A stretch of 64,000 nt of DNA, taken from Mycolicibacter icosiumassiliensis (GTDB lineage: Bacteria > Actinomycetota > Actinomycetes > Mycobacteriales > Mycobacteriaceae). Below, in pieces: positions 29,222-39,066 of this stretch (positions within the stretch are counted from its first letter, which is position 1; each line of letters opens with the position of its first letter). A program made the position numbers and the translations under genes. The notes under the pieces were generated by a model. It ran no database searches. It was not told the origin of the DNA and saw nothing but the letters and a program-made list of their open reading frames with translations. The DNA lies in contig NZ_LT546166.1 in assembly GCF_900078685.2 (NCBI RefSeq), forward strand, positions 2,558,832 through 2,622,831, read 5' to 3'.

Positions 29222-30469
29222 GTGGGCCAGAAGCGGGTCGTCGTCGGTGTCTCCGGGGGCATCGCCGCATACAAGGCGTGCACCGTGGTCCGACAGCTGG
29301 CCGAGGCCGGCCATTCGGTTCGTGTCGTCCCGACCGAGTCCGCCCTGCGGTTCGTCGGGGCCGCCACCTTCGAGGCGCTCTCGGGCCAGCCGGTCGACAC
29401 CGGGGTCTTCGACGACGTACCCCGCGTCCCGCATGTGGCGATCGGCCAGCAGGCCGACTTGGTGGTGGTGGCACCGGCCACCGCCGATCTGTTAGCCCGC
29501 GCCGTCGCCGGTCGCGCCGACGATCTGCTGACCGCCACCCTGCTCACCGCCCGCTGTCCGGTGCTGTTCGCCCCGGCCATGCACACCGAGATGTGGCAGC
29601 ATCCGGCCACCGTCGCCAATGTGGCGACGTTGCGGGAACGCGGCGCGGTCGTCCTCGAGCCCGCATCGGGCCGGTTGACCGGCGCCGACACCGGACCCGG
29701 CCGGCTGCCCGAGGCTGAGGAGATCAACACCTTCGCGTCGCTGCTGCTGGAGCGGGCCGACGCGTTGCCGCACGACCTGGCCGGGCAGAAGGTCCTGGTG
29801 ACCGCGGGCGGCACCCGTGAGCCGATCGACCCGGTCCGCTTCATCGGCAACCGCAGTTCGGGCAAGCAGGGCTACGCGGTGGCCCGGGTGGCGGCGCAGC
29901 GCGGCGCCGAGGTCACCCTGATCGCCGCCCACACCGCGGGCCTGATCGATCCGGCTGGCGTCCACGTCGTTCACGTCAGCTCGGCCCAGCAACTGCACGA
30001 CGCGGTGTCCAAACACGCCCCCGAGGCGCACGTGCTGGTGATGGCTGCGGCCGTCGCCGACTTCCGCCCGGTGCGGGTGGCGCAGGCCAAGATCAAGAAG
30101 AGCCCGGGCGATGAACAGGCGCCGACCATCGATCTCATCCGCAACGAGGACGTGCTGGCCGGCGCGGTACGTGCCCGCACCGACGGGCAGCTGCCCAATA
30201 TGCGGGCCATCGTCGGCTTCGCCGCAGAGACCGGCGACGAGAACGGCGACGTGCTGTTCCATGCCCGGGCGAAACTGCGCCGCAAGGGATGTGACCTGTT
30301 GGTGGTCAACGCGGTCGGAGACGGCCGAGCGTTCGAGGTCGACCACAACGACGGGTGGCTGCTGGCCGCCGACGGTACCGAGTCCGCCCTGGAGTCAGGC
30401 TCGAAGACGTTGATGGCCAGCCGCATCGTGGACGCGATTGTGGCGTTCCTGGGCACCGACCGCGGATAA
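29222..30469 (+). CDS. coaBC: Bifunctional phosphopantothenoylcysteine decarboxylase / synthetase
   Basis: A 415-residue fusion. CoaC part (1-~180): VVVGVSGGIAAYKACTVVRQL (FMN), PHVAIGQQADLVVVAPATAD and FAPAMHTEMWQHPAT with the active-site residues. CoaB part: KVLVTAGGTREPIDPVRFIG, NRSSGKQGYAVARVAA, then AKIKKSPG for CTP binding. It makes 4'-phosphopantetheine in CoA synthesis. GTG 29222 (VGQKRVVVG) is the start; the frame is open further upstream inside rpoZ but without a signal. Confidence 0.96.
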   Translation: MGQKRVVVGVSGGIAAYKACTVVRQLAEAGHSVRVVPTESALRFVGAATFEALSGQPVDTGVFDDVPRVPHVAIGQQADLVVVAPATADLLARAVAGRADDLLTATLLTARCPVLFAPAMHTEMWQHPATVANVATLRERGAVVLEPASGRLTGADTGPGRLPEAEEINTFASLLLERADALPHDLAGQKVLVTAGGTREPIDPVRFIGNRSSGKQGYAVARVAAQRGAEVTLIAAHTAGLIDPAGVHVVHVSSAQQLHDAVSKHAPEAHVLVMAAAVADFRPVRVAQAKIKKSPGDEQAPTIDLIRNEDVLAGAVRARTDGQLPNMRAIVGFAAETGDENGDVLFHARAKLRRKGCDLLVVNAVGDGRAFEVDHNDGWLLAADGTESALESGSKTLMASRIVDAIVAFLGTDRG

Positions 30470-30491
30470 CGCGGCGCACTCCATCGGATCG

Positions 30492-30536
30492 TTGACCGCT
30501 CGTCCTCCCCGGACTAACTTTCAGTTCGTAAGTTAG
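30492..30536 (+). promoter_or_regulatory. Promoter with overlapping palindromic operator CTAACTT-N9-AAGTTAG
   Basis: TTGACC (30492-30497) and TAACTT (30515-30520), 17 bp apart, form a good sigma-A promoter. The perfect inverted repeat CTAACTT (30514-30520)/AAGTTAG (30530-30536) covers the -10 and start region, so a dimeric repressor there would block it. The TetR gene of the same operon (31898) is the natural candidate. A related CTAACTTTT stands before metK at 32680-32688. Confidence 0.65.
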
Positions 30537-30552
30537 CCGGGAGGGGTTGGGC

Positions 30553-31901
30553 ATGGACGATCGTCGCTACGTGGTGATCGGGGGCGGCCTGGCTGGGCTG
30601 GCCGCAGCGGTCTGGCTGGCCGAAGCCGGCAAGAAAGTGACGTTGCTGGAGCGGCGCGGGCGGCTCGGCGGACGCACCCAGGCGATGCAGGTGCCTGGGA
30701 TAGCGGACCTTGCGGACAACGGCCAGCATGTGATCGCCAGCGGCTACGATCACCTATTTCGGTACCTGACCAGTGTCGGAACCCGATCGATGGTCGAATT
30801 TCCGACCGGCGGAACGCTGCGCTGGCCCGGCGGGGCCACCACCACCTTTGGCTGTCGGGGCTGGATGCCGTTGCGGCCGCGGTTCCCGACGCGAGCCTGC
30901 TCGACCGACTGCGGACCGCGGCGGCGACGGTGCGCCTGACCGCTGAGGCGTTGTTTCAACCCGCCGATCTGTCCGATCTGAGCACCGACCAGTGGCTTCG
31001 CCGCGTCGGGATGCCCGCCCGGGCCCGCGAGGCGGTGTGGGACTGGCTGGCGCTGGGCATCGCCGCCGAGCCGGTGGACCGGGGTTCGGCGAAAGTCTTT
31101 GCCGACGTCCTGGCCACCGGAATCCGACTCGGGCTGCGTCACCGCAGCGCGGTGACCATCGGTTATCCCACCACCGATCTGGACACGCTCTATATCTCCG
31201 GCGCGCTCGCCGTCTTCGACCGGTGTGGTGTGGACGTGCGCTACCGCGCAGTGGCCCGGCGAATCGTGGTGGAAGACAATAGCGTTCGTGCCGTGCAGTT
31301 GGCCGATGGCACTGAGCTGGCGGCCGACGCGGTGGTGTGCGCGGTGCCCAACTCGAACATCGCCGGCCTCCTGGACGACCTGCCCGAGCACGCTGAAATT
31401 TACGCAGCCGCAGAAAAACTGCACTACACACCGATCGTGAGCACCAACCTCTACCTGGACCGGCCGTTGGGCACCGAGGCGGCGATGGAATCGGTGATCG
31501 GCGGCACGGGCGTCATCGACGAGGTGTTCGACCGGCAGCGGATGCAGCGCCGCGATCCGAACGGCGCCTGGCTGTATTGCCTGACCACCAGCGGCGCCTA
31601 CGAACAGATTCACCGGTCCAACGAGCAGATCGTGGCCGAGCAGCTGGACCTGCTGCGCCGCTACTATCCGGCCGCGGCCGAGGCCAATGTGGTGGCCGTG
31701 CAGGTGGTCAAAATGCCCAAAGCCACCTTTTCGCAGGTGGTGGGCACCGATGGGCTGCGCCCGGATCAGCGCACGTCGGTGCCGAGCCTGGTGCTCGCCG
31801 GCGACTGGACCCGTACCGACTGGTCGGCGACCATGGAGAGCGCCGCGCAGAGCGCGGCCCGCGCGGTGCAGTTGCTGCTCGAGCTGCCGGCATCCAGGTG
31901 A
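30553..31901 (+). pseudogene. FAD-dependent amine oxidase / desaturase-like (HpnE/phytoene-desaturase group), frameshifted
   Basis: Starts at ATG 30553 with Rossmann VVIGGGLAGLAAAVWLAEAGK and ERRGRLGGRTQAM, then DNGQHVIASGYDHLFRYL. Near 30845-30860 the coding frame shifts: the first frame goes to nonsense (CRGWMPLRPRFPTRACS) and stops at 30939, while the next frame picks up at LSGLDAVAAAVPDASLLDRL and runs as good protein to 31901, ending with the C-terminal FAD motif LVLAGDWTRTDWSATMESAAQSA. The change equals loss of one base. Without it the protein is ~449 residues. Probably an isoprenoid or squalene-related oxidase; the exact substrate is not known. Its stop overlaps the TetR start (GTGA). 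Confidence 0.8.
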
Positions 31902-32512
31902 GTGCCCAACCGGAGCCGAAGCGGCGGATGTCGGCACAAGCGCGGCGGATGCAGTTACTCGACCACGCCCGCGACATCGTCGCCGCCGAGGGTTTCGCCG
32001 CGGTCACCATCGAACGGGTGGCCCGCGCGGCGCAGGTCACCCGGACGGTGGTGTACCAGAACTTCGGCGACCTGGCCGGCCTGATGACGGCGCTGCTGGA
32101 CCGCGAATCCGCGATTGCCTTCGCCGGAATGCGCAGCGTCGAGGGTCCGCTCGGCGACGACCCGGATGCGCTGGGCCGCGGCATCCTGGCGTATCTGCAT
32201 GCGGCGCCCACCAGTTGGCGCATCATCCTCGGCCCGCCCGCCGGCGCTCCGCCGCAGTTGGGGGCCCGCACCGAAGCGGGCCGTCGCTATGCCCGAACCA
32301 TCGCCGCCAGGCGGCTCTCTCGGTTGGCGGGCCACCCGATCGATGCTGACGGTGTGACGACACGGCTGTTGTTGTCGGCCCTGGAAGAACTGGCCTTGCT
32401 CCATCTCACCGACCCGGGAGCCCACCCGGACGAATTGGTGCTGAGCTATCTGCGGTCGTTGGTCGGCTGGGCGGTCCTGGTCGAGACGTCGGCACCGGCG
32501 ACAGGGCGGTAG
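31898..32512 (+). CDS. TetR-family regulator
   Basis: A 204-residue protein starting at GTG 31898 ([19 protein letters not shown]), overlapping the stop of the amine-oxidase gene. Tet[44 protein letters not shown]. The C-terminal domain is typical for TetR but the ligand is unknown. Downstream of the frameshifted oxidase in the same operon; probably binds the palindrome at 30514-30536 and may also act near metK. Confidence 0.85.
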   Translation: MSAQPEPKRRMSAQARRMQLLDHARDIVAAEGFAAVTIERVARAAQVTRTVVYQNFGDLAGLMTALLDRESAIAFAGMRSVEGPLGDDPDALGRGILAYLHAAPTSWRIILGPPAGAPPQLGARTEAGRRYARTIAARRLSRLAGHPIDADGVTTRLLLSALEELALLHLTDPGAHPDELVLSYLRSLVGWAVLVETSAPATGR

Positions 32513-32542
32513 AGTGGGCGGTCGCAGGGCCGAGTCGTTCTC

Positions 32543-32576
32543 AGATTCTCGTCGTGGGGGATGCTGTCGAGAATCT
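32543..32576 (+). terminator. Hairpin AGATTCTCG/CGAGAATCT after the TetR gene
   Basis: A perfect 9-bp stem (32543-32551 with 32568-32576) and 16-base loop lie 30 bp after the TetR stop and 139 bp before metK. It may end the oxidase-TetR transcript or form part of the metK leader. Confidence 0.4.
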
Positions 32577-32662
32577 TCTGGACGTGGGGCCAGCACCGCC
32601 ATAACCCGGCCCATGGCACGGGGGATAGGCACCGGGCTGCCAGGCTCTCCCGAGGACCGCAC

Positions 32663-32690
32663 GGCTATATTAGCCCGAGCTAACTTTTGG
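32663..32690 (+). promoter_or_regulatory. metK promoter region with nested palindromes
   Basis: TATATT (32666-32671) is a good -10. It lies inside GGCTA-TAT-TAGCC (32663-32675), and TTAGC-CCGA-GCTAA (32670-32683) overlaps it. The following CTAACTTTT repeats the half-site of the palindrome before the amine oxidase (30514). GGAAGG at 32702-32707 is the metK ribosome site. Confidence 0.5.
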
Positions 32691-32714
32691 ATCGATTACC
32701 CGGAAGGCGACATT

Positions 32715-33926
32715 GTGAGCGAAAAGGGACGGCTGTTCACCAGTGAGTCGGTGACCGAGGGCCACCCCGACAAGATCTGTGACGCCATCAGCGATTCGGT
32801 GCTCGACGCACTGCTCGCCGATGACCCCCGTTCACGTGTTGCGGTGGAAACCCTGGTCACCACCGGCCAGGTGCACGTGGTCGGTGAGGTGACGACCAAT
32901 GCCCGCGAAGCGTTCGCCAACATCACCAATACGGTGCGCGAGCGCATCCTGGAGATCGGCTACGACTCCTCGGACAAGGGCTTTGACGGTGCGTCCTGTG
33001 GCGTCAATATCGGGATTGGCGCGCAGTCACCCGACATCGCCCAGGGCGTCGACACCGCGCACGAGGCCCGTGTCGAGGGTGCAGCTGACCCGCTGGACTC
33101 CCAGGGTGCCGGCGACCAGGGCCTGATGTTCGGCTACGCGATCGCCGACACCCCGGAGCTGATGCCGTTGCCCATCGCGCTGGCCCACCGGCTCTCCCGG
33201 CGGCTGACCGAGGTCCGCAAGAACGGCACGCTGGACTACCTGCGCCCGGACGGCAAGACCCAGGTCACCATCGAGTACGAGGATGACGTTCCGACCCGGT
33301 TGGACACCGTGGTGATCTCCACCCAGCACGCCGAGGGCATTGACCTGGTCAACACCCTGGACCCCGATCTGCGCGAGCACGTCATCAAAACCGTGCTGGC
33401 CGAGCTCGCCCACGAGACCCTGGATTCCTCGTCGACTCGCGTGCTGATCAACCCGACCGGCAACTTCGTCGTCGGCGGCCCGATGGGTGACGCCGGCCTG
33501 ACCGGTCGCAAGATCATCGTCGACACCTACGGCGGCTGGGCTCGCCACGGCGGCGGCGCCTTCTCCGGCAAGGACCCGTCGAAGGTGGACCGTTCGGCCG
33601 CGTACGCGATGCGCTGGGTGGCCAAGAACATCGTCGCCGCAGGTTTGGCGCAGCGCGTCGAGGTCCAGGTGGCCTACGCCATCGGCAAGGCCGCGCCGGT
33701 CGGCCTGTTCATCGAGACCTTCGGCACCGCCACCGTTGATCCGGTCAAGATCGAGAAGATCGTGCCTGAGGTCTTCGACCTGCGTCCGGGTGCGATCGTG
33801 CGGGACCTGGACCTGCTGCGCCCGATCTACGCACCGACGGCGGCGTACGGTCACTTCGGCCGGACCGACATCGAACTGCCGTGGGAGCAGCTGGACAAGG
33901 TTGACGACCTCAAGCGCGCCATCTAA
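32715..33926 (+). CDS. metK: S-adenosylmethionine synthetase
   Basis: A 403-residue MetK, making SAM from methionine and ATP. Conserved parts: [21 protein letters not shown] (ATP and metal), [32 protein letters not shown] and [19 protein letters not shown]. It starts at GTG 32715 ([12 protein letters not shown]); the frame is open 200 bp upstream, but that part is not MetK-like. It ends before a strong bidirectional terminator. Confidence 0.97.
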   Translation: MSEKGRLFTSESVTEGHPDKICDAISDSVLDALLADDPRSRVAVETLVTTGQVHVVGEVTTNAREAFANITNTVRERILEIGYDSSDKGFDGASCGVNIGIGAQSPDIAQGVDTAHEARVEGAADPLDSQGAGDQGLMFGYAIADTPELMPLPIALAHRLSRRLTEVRKNGTLDYLRPDGKTQVTIEYEDDVPTRLDTVVISTQHAEGIDLVNTLDPDLREHVIKTVLAELAHETLDSSSTRVLINPTGNFVVGGPMGDAGLTGRKIIVDTYGGWARHGGGAFSGKDPSKVDRSAAYAMRWVAKNIVAAGLAQRVEVQVAYAIGKAAPVGLFIETFGTATVDPVKIEKIVPEVFDLRPGAIVRDLDLLRPIYAPTAAYGHFGRTDIELPWEQLDKVDDLKRAI

Positions 33927-33932
33927 CTCCGC

Positions 33933-33990
33933 CGAGCAGACACGAAAGCCCCCATTTTCTGGCGAAATTGGGGGCTTTCGTGTCTGCTCG
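33933..33990. terminator. Bidirectional terminator hairpin, 22-bp perfect stem
   Basis: CGAGCAGACACGAAAGCCCC plus CA (33933-33954) pairs perfectly with 33969-33990, with a 14-base loop. It lies 6 bp after metK and 15 bp before the stop of the convergent monooxygenase gene, so it can end both transcripts. Confidence 0.85.
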
Positions 33991-34005
33991 CGCCAGGGGT
34001 AACGG

Positions 34006-35508
34006 CTATGCGCTGAACCGGTAGTCGTCGAGGTCGAAGCGCCGGCTGCGCCAGTAGGCCTCCACCGTGGTGGTGGGCCGCAACGGAACATCACCGTTCT
34101 TGTCGAAGTAGTAGCTGTTGGCCGACTTGCAGCTGTCCTGCCAGAACACCTGCCGGTGCCGCTTGCTCATCATCTCGTCGAAGTAGCGGGCGTTGGCCGC
34201 CTCGGAGATCTCGATCCGGGTCGCCCCACGGCCGCGGGCGCTCGTCAGGCACCGCACGATGTGGTGGGTCTGCGCTTCGACCAGCGCGAAATACGACGAC
34301 CCGACGTAACCGTAGGGGCCGAAGACGCTGAACAAGTTGGGAAATCCGGGGATGCTCACCCCCTCGTAAGCCTGCAGCCGATGCTCGTCCCAAAACTGGG
34401 CCAGGGTCTGGCCCCCGACCCCGGTGACGGCGAACGTGGGAATGTTGTCGCTGTCCATCACCTTGAACCCGGTGGCCAAGATCAGCACGTCGACCTCGTG
34501 GGACGTCCCGTCGGCGGTGACGACGCCGGTGGGGGTGATCCGGTCGATGGGGTCGACCACCAGGTGCACGTTGTCGCGGTTGAACGTCGACAGGTAGGTG
34601 TTGTGGAACCCGGGCCGCTTACAGCCGACGGCGTAGCTCGGGGTGAGCTGCCTACGCAGTTCCGGATCGTGCACCTGCCGCCGCAGATATGCTCGTCCGG
34701 CCGACTCCATCTGCTTGGCCAGCGGAAACACCGTGAAATATTGCGCCGCGATGGGGAACGTCGCCTCGACGTAGGCCTGACTGGCCAGCCGCTGCAGGGA
34801 CTTGCCGCCCGGAACCCGCATCGCCCAGCGGATCGGAGCGGCCAGCGGCACATCGAATTTCGGGAAACACCAGATCGGCGTTCGCTGAAAAACGGTGAGC
34901 GCGGAAACCTTCGGCGCGATCTCCGGGATCACCTGCACCGCCGAGGCTCCGGTGCCGATCACCGCGACTCGCTTGCCGGTCAGGTCCTGTGAGTGGTCCC
35001 AGCGGGCGGTATGGATCGTCACCCCGGCGAAGGTGTCGACACCGGCGATGTCAGGCAGGTTCGGGGTGGTCAGCACCCCGCTGGCGTTGATCAGGTATCG
35101 AGCCGTGACTTCACCCGAGGAACCAGCGGGACCAGCGGGTTCGATCTGCACCCGCCACCAGCCGCGTTCTTAGTCGAACTCCGCGGCAAGCACCTTGGTG
35201 GCGAACCGGATTCGCGAACGCAGACCGTACTTGTCGACGCAATGCTCGGCGTAGGCCTTCAGCTCGCCGCCAGGCGCGTAGGTGCGCGACCAGTGCGGGC
35301 TCTGCTCGAACGAGAACTGGTAGGAGAACGACGGGATGTCCACGGCGATACCGGGATAAGTGTTCCAATGCCAGGTGCCGCCAACCCCGTCGCCGGCTTC
35401 GATGATCGAAAAATCCGACATCCCGGCACGGTCCAGGTTGATCGCTGCCCCGATGCCGGAAAATCCGGCGCCGACGATCAGAATCTCGTGGTCGGGTTCC
35501 TCGCTCAC
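34006..35508 (-). pseudogene. Flavin-containing (Baeyer-Villiger-type) monooxygenase, interrupted by an in-frame stop
   Basis: A 500-codon frame with one TAA (35170-35172, codon 113). Before it: FAD motif ILIVGAGFSGIGAAINLDRAG and EAGDGVGGTWHWNTYPG. After it, in the same frame: LINASGVLTTPNLPDIAGVD (BVMO-like), NADP motif VAVIGTGASAVQVIPEIAP, and DVLILATGFKVMDSDN. Both halves together match the full ~490-residue mycobacterial monooxygenase found after metK (Rv1393c position). A single base change explains the stop. The second half could restart at GTG 35151 but would lack the FAD domain. Confidence 0.85.
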
Positions 35509-35538
35509 GGTCTGACCGTAGCGCTCCTGACCGCGGAG

Positions 35539-35925
35539 CTAGGGCAAATCTCGGGGCTCGAGCCGCCACGGTGGATTGCGGCGGGCCTCACCGGCGTGAA
35601 ACAGGCACAGCCGGTGGCCGTCGGGATCAAGCAGCCGGGCCTCTCGCCACAGCCACGGCATGTCGGTCGGTGGCTGGGTGAACTCAACCGAACCGCACAA
35701 CCGCTGGTACTGCTCGTCGAGATCGTCGGCTTCGAAATAGATCGTCACCTGCGCACCGGCCGCCACCTCGCTGACGCGCTCCACCGAAAAGGTGCTGCCC
35801 CCGTCCGGGCATTCGAATCGCAGATAGTCACCCGTTTTGACGATCAGCCGCAGCCCCAGCAGCAGGTAGAACCGCTCCGCGCGGTCCAGGTCGGTGCTGC
35901 CGATGGTGACTTGGTTCAGCCGCAT
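35539..35925 (-). CDS. VOC-superfamily (glyoxalase-like) protein
   Basis: A 128-residue protein with the paired beta-alpha-beta-beta-beta modules of VOC enzymes: MRLNQVTIGSTDLDRAERFYLLLGLRLIV, then VTIYFEADDLDEQYQRLC and ARLLDPDGHRLCLFHAGEA. It could bind a metal through the conserved Glu/His positions, but the reaction is unknown. It sits between lipI (5 bp upstream gap) and the monooxygenase gene on the minus strand, probably one operon. Confidence 0.85.
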   Translation of the reverse strand: MRLNQVTIGSTDLDRAERFYLLLGLRLIVKTGDYLRFECPDGGSTFSVERVSEVAAGAQVTIYFEADDLDEQYQRLCGSVEFTQPPTDMPWLWREARLLDPDGHRLCLFHAGEARRNPPWRLEPRDLP

Positions 35926-35929
35926 CGCA

Positions 35930-36859
35930 TCACGCCAGGGCAGCCCGCAACGCCGCCAGCCCGCGGTCGGCGGCCTCGGTGGCTGCCGGGATCACCCCGG
36001 CGTACCCCAGGTAACCGTGAACCATGGTTTCGGCGTTGTGCACCTGCACCGGCACTCCCGCGGCGGCCAGCCGTTCGCCGTAACGGATGCCGTCGTCGCG
36101 CAATGGATCGTGGCCGGCCACCGAGATGTAGGCCGGCGGCAGGCCGGCCAGATTCGCTGCCCGAGCTGGGGCCAGCATCGCGGGCGGGTTGGACAGATCG
36201 AAGTCGTCCCCGACGTAGGCCCGCGTCAATGCGGCGATCGCGGCGCTGTCGATGATCGGCGCGTGGGCGTTCTCGGTGAACGACGGCAGGCTGCCGTCAT
36301 AGGTGGTGGCCGGGTACCACAGCAGCTGGAAGGCGATCGCCGGTCCACCGCCATCACGGGCGAGCTGGCACACCACCGCGGCCAGGTTGCCGCCGGCCGA
36401 GTCGCCAGCCACGGCCAGCCGGGCCGGATCCGTACCGAGCTCGGCGGCGTGTGCCGCCACCCACTCAGTGGCCGCCATCGCGTCCTCGACGGCGGCTGGG
36501 AACGGATGCTCGGGGGCCAGCCGGTAGTCCACCGACACCACCACCGCGCCCGCGTCGCCGGCATGCATGCGGGCAGTGCCGTCGTGGGTGTCGAGGTCGC
36601 CGGCGACGAAGCCACCGCCGTGGAAGTACACCACCACCGGCGCGGCACCCGATTCGCTGCCCGCCGGTCGGTAGATGCGTATCGGCAGGTCGCCACCCGG
36701 TCCGTCGATCACCCGATCCTCGCTGGGCAACTCCGGGTGCACAGGTCGATGGGGCAGGTCGCGCATCGCGCGACGCGCTGCCTCGGCGCCGTCGTCCAGT
36801 GTGAGTCGGAACGGGATGGCGTCCAGTACCTTCAGCACTATGGGGTCGATTGCTGGCAT
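35930..36859 (-). CDS. lipI: Alpha/beta hydrolase, HSL-type carboxylesterase (LipI/LipH-like)
   Basis: A 309-residue HSL-family esterase: oxyanion motif [15 protein letters not shown], nucleophile [13 protein letters not shown], Asp in [12 protein letters not shown] and the His in [13 protein letters not shown] start at ATG 36859 ([19 protein letters not shown]); an ATG 11 codons upstream exists but lies inside the divergent gene's coding region. Position next to a YhhN gene and priA matches LipH/LipI of M. tuberculosis. Hydrolyses short-chain esters. Confidence 0.9.
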   Translation of the reverse strand: MPAIDPIVLKVLDAIPFRLTLDDGAEAARRAMRDLPHRPVHPELPSEDRVIDGPGGDLPIRIYRPAGSESGAAPVVVYFHGGGFVAGDLDTHDGTARMHAGDAGAVVVSVDYRLAPEHPFPAAVEDAMAATEWVAAHAAELGTDPARLAVAGDSAGGNLAAVVCQLARDGGGPAIAFQLLWYPATTYDGSLPSFTENAHAPIIDSAAIAALTRAYVGDDFDLSNPPAMLAPARAANLAGLPPAYISVAGHDPLRDDGIRYGERLAAAGVPVQVHNAETMVHGYLGYAGVIPAATEAADRGLAALRAALA

Positions 36860-37577
36860 AGAAACACCGTACGCAACCCGACGAGTCTTCACCGGCTGGG
36901 CTGCGGCGGGATGGCTCGGAGTGGCTTACGGCATCTTCCTGACGGTGGTGGCGTTGCGCTCAGCGCCGGGCGAGGCACTGACCGGGCAATGGGTCGGACA
37001 GCCGGCTTTCAAGGCGGCGATGGCGGTGCTGCTGGCCTTCGCCGCGGCCGCACACCCGATCCTGCGCGAAGCGCGCTGGCTGATCCCCGCCCTGATCTTC
37101 TCGGCGACCGGCGACTGGTTACTGGCCATCCCGTGGTGGGAACCGTCCTTCGTCGCGGGTCTGGCCGCTTTCCTGGTGGCGCATCTGTGCTTTTTGGGCG
37201 CGCTGCTGCCGCTGGCGGTGGTGTCGCGTGGCCGACTGGTCGGAGCGGGCCTGGTCGGGGTGAGCTGCCTGGTGCTGTTGGCGTGGTTCTGGCCTGGCAT
37301 GGCCCGAGAAGGCATGACGGTGCCGGTGACGGTGTACGTCGGGGTACTCGGCGCGATGGTCTGCGTCGCGTTGCTGGCGAAGCTGCCCACGCCCTGGACC
37401 GCGGTCGGCGCGGTGTGCTTTGCAGTGTCGGACGCCATGATCGGAGCCAGCCAGTTCGTCTTGGGCAACGAACTGCTGGCGGTGCCGATCTGGTGGGCCT
37501 ATGCGGCGGCACAGCTGCTGATCACGGCCGGGTTCTTCTTCGGCCGGTCCGCCACCGAAGAGGCGTCCTCGCACTGA
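36840..37577 (+). CDS. YhhN-family membrane protein (Rv1401-like)
   Basis: A 245-residue integral membrane protein with eight or so hydrophobic segments ([55 protein letters not shown]). The conserved [10 protein letters not shown] and [13 protein letters not shown] (SDxxIA-type motif) are those of the YhhN/TMEM86 family, whose animal members are lysoplasmalogenases. I choose ATG 36840 ([16 protein letters not shown]); it overlaps the divergent lipI start by 20 bp. Confidence 0.87.
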   Translation: MGSIAGIETPYATRRVFTGWAAAGWLGVAYGIFLTVVALRSAPGEALTGQWVGQPAFKAAMAVLLAFAAAAHPILREARWLIPALIFSATGDWLLAIPWWEPSFVAGLAAFLVAHLCFLGALLPLAVVSRGRLVGAGLVGVSCLVLLAWFWPGMAREGMTVPVTVYVGVLGAMVCVALLAKLPTPWTAVGAVCFAVSDAMIGASQFVLGNELLAVPIWWAYAAAQLLITAGFFFGRSATEEASSH

Positions 37578-37600
37578 GATTCGCCGTCGGGCCAGATCGG

Positions 37601-38959
37601 TCAATGCCGGTGATTGCCTGTCCCGGGGCGCAGTAGTTCGGGGTCGAAGGCGGGAAGTCGACGACGGTGCGCAGCGGTCATGTGGTGGTTCGCCAACGCG
37701 TCGCCGTGACCCGAAGCGATGTCGCCGATGCTGAACAGCGACTCGCCGCCGGGATCGAAGTAGGAACTGTGGTCGCTCATCGGCAACGTCACACCGTGGG
37801 TTTCGGCTTTGAATCGGGTGGACCCGTACCCGTCGGCGGCCGGGTCGACACCCAGCCCGACCGTCGCAGACGTTCCGAGCAGCGGTAGTTGCGGCTCGCC
37901 ACCGAAACCGGTGACCGGATCCGATGATGCCGCCCCCACATACACGTGCCCTCCCGACGGCAGGTGAAAGTCGTTGGCGCCGTGGGCCAGGTCGGTTCCC
38001 GGTGAACCCACGAGCACCACGTCGTCGGCGCGCAACCCTGCCGAGGCCGCCGCGTCGGCCACCGCCGTCGAGCCGTAGGAGTGGCCGATCACGGTGACAT
38101 GTGAGGCGCCGATGTGCGATGCCACCAGGGCATTGACGTCGGCAGCCAACAGCCGGCCCCCGGCCCGGGCGGCGTCCGGCCCGGCCACCGCCCGATCGAA
38201 CAGGCTGTCCGGTGCGCGATAACCCATCCACACGATCACCGAATTGGTGCGATCCGGATCGGACCGGACCACTTCGCGATAGATATTGCGCCCGTCCGGA
38301 TGCGACAGGTAGCCGTCGCGGACGCTGCTGTGTGCGCCAGGCACCAGCACGGTGGTGTTGTCAGCGGTGTCGGGATCACCGATCGCGATCACGGCCCGCC
38401 CGCGACCGCCGAACGCTGCCGGTTCATAGCTGAGCAGCAGCACTGGGACCGCACCGTCACCGGCGTTGACCGTGAGCCCGTCGCGGACCCGTAGTGCGTT
38501 CTGATAGCGCACCATCTCGGCAGCACTGGGCGCCGAGGTCGCGTCGGTCACCCGGTGAATATCGTCGGCCAGCGCCTGCCGGTTGATCCGGTCGCGCAGC
38601 CGGGCCGGTGCACCATAACCGGCACCGATCGACCGCAACCGCGCCGCTTGGAATCGATTGTCGGCGAGGGCATCGCCGACCACCCGGCAGATCTCTCGAG
38701 CCTTGGCGGCTAGGAAGAGCTGGAACTGGCGGGCGCCGGCCGGGGTCGCCCACACCGGTGCCCACGAATCGGCCAACGCGTCACGGATCTCGCCGTGGAT
38801 GGCGTCGAGGTGGCGGCGGCCCGCGCGGACGTGCGCGGCGGCGTCGTGCACCGTGCCGGCCAGCACGCGATCGGTCTGCCCGGCAAACTGCACCCGCGCA
38901 GCGAGGTCCGCCTCGCGGCCTCGCACCGCGACCGCGTGGGCCCCGCGCTGTTCGGGCAT
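37601..38959 (-). CDS. DUF1023 alpha/beta hydrolase
   Basis: A 452-residue protein. The N-terminal ~200 residues are helical (WXG-like), and the C-terminal half is the DUF1023 alpha/beta hydrolase domain: VTVIGHSYGSTAVADAA with nucleophile Ser in GHSYGS, VVLVGSPGTDLAHGA and a later His in MSDHSSYFDPGG. No signal peptide. Found in actinobacteria, role unknown. It is convergent with the YhhN gene and divergent from priA. Confidence 0.85.
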   Translation of the reverse strand: MPEQRGAHAVAVRGREADLAARVQFAGQTDRVLAGTVHDAAAHVRAGRRHLDAIHGEIRDALADSWAPVWATPAGARQFQLFLAAKAREICRVVGDALADNRFQAARLRSIGAGYGAPARLRDRINRQALADDIHRVTDATSAPSAAEMVRYQNALRVRDGLTVNAGDGAVPVLLLSYEPAAFGGRGRAVIAIGDPDTADNTTVLVPGAHSSVRDGYLSHPDGRNIYREVVRSDPDRTNSVIVWMGYRAPDSLFDRAVAGPDAARAGGRLLAADVNALVASHIGASHVTVIGHSYGSTAVADAAASAGLRADDVVLVGSPGTDLAHGANDFHLPSGGHVYVGAASSDPVTGFGGEPQLPLLGTSATVGLGVDPAADGYGSTRFKAETHGVTLPMSDHSSYFDPGGESLFSIGDIASGHGDALANHHMTAAHRRRLPAFDPELLRPGTGNHRH

Positions 38960-39066
38960 ACCGCAGCAACGTAATTCAGCGCAGGTGGGAGTGCGTCCGC
39001 CGATACACAGCCCGCCAGGCCTGTGATCCGCCGTGTGCCGCGGTCGGCGGCGTCTGCTAGACCTGC

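Noticed and set aside
32513..32714. SAM riboswitch upstream of metK
   Set aside because: No SAM-I, SAM-II or SAM-IV type core could be seen; only short hairpins and a promoter are present.
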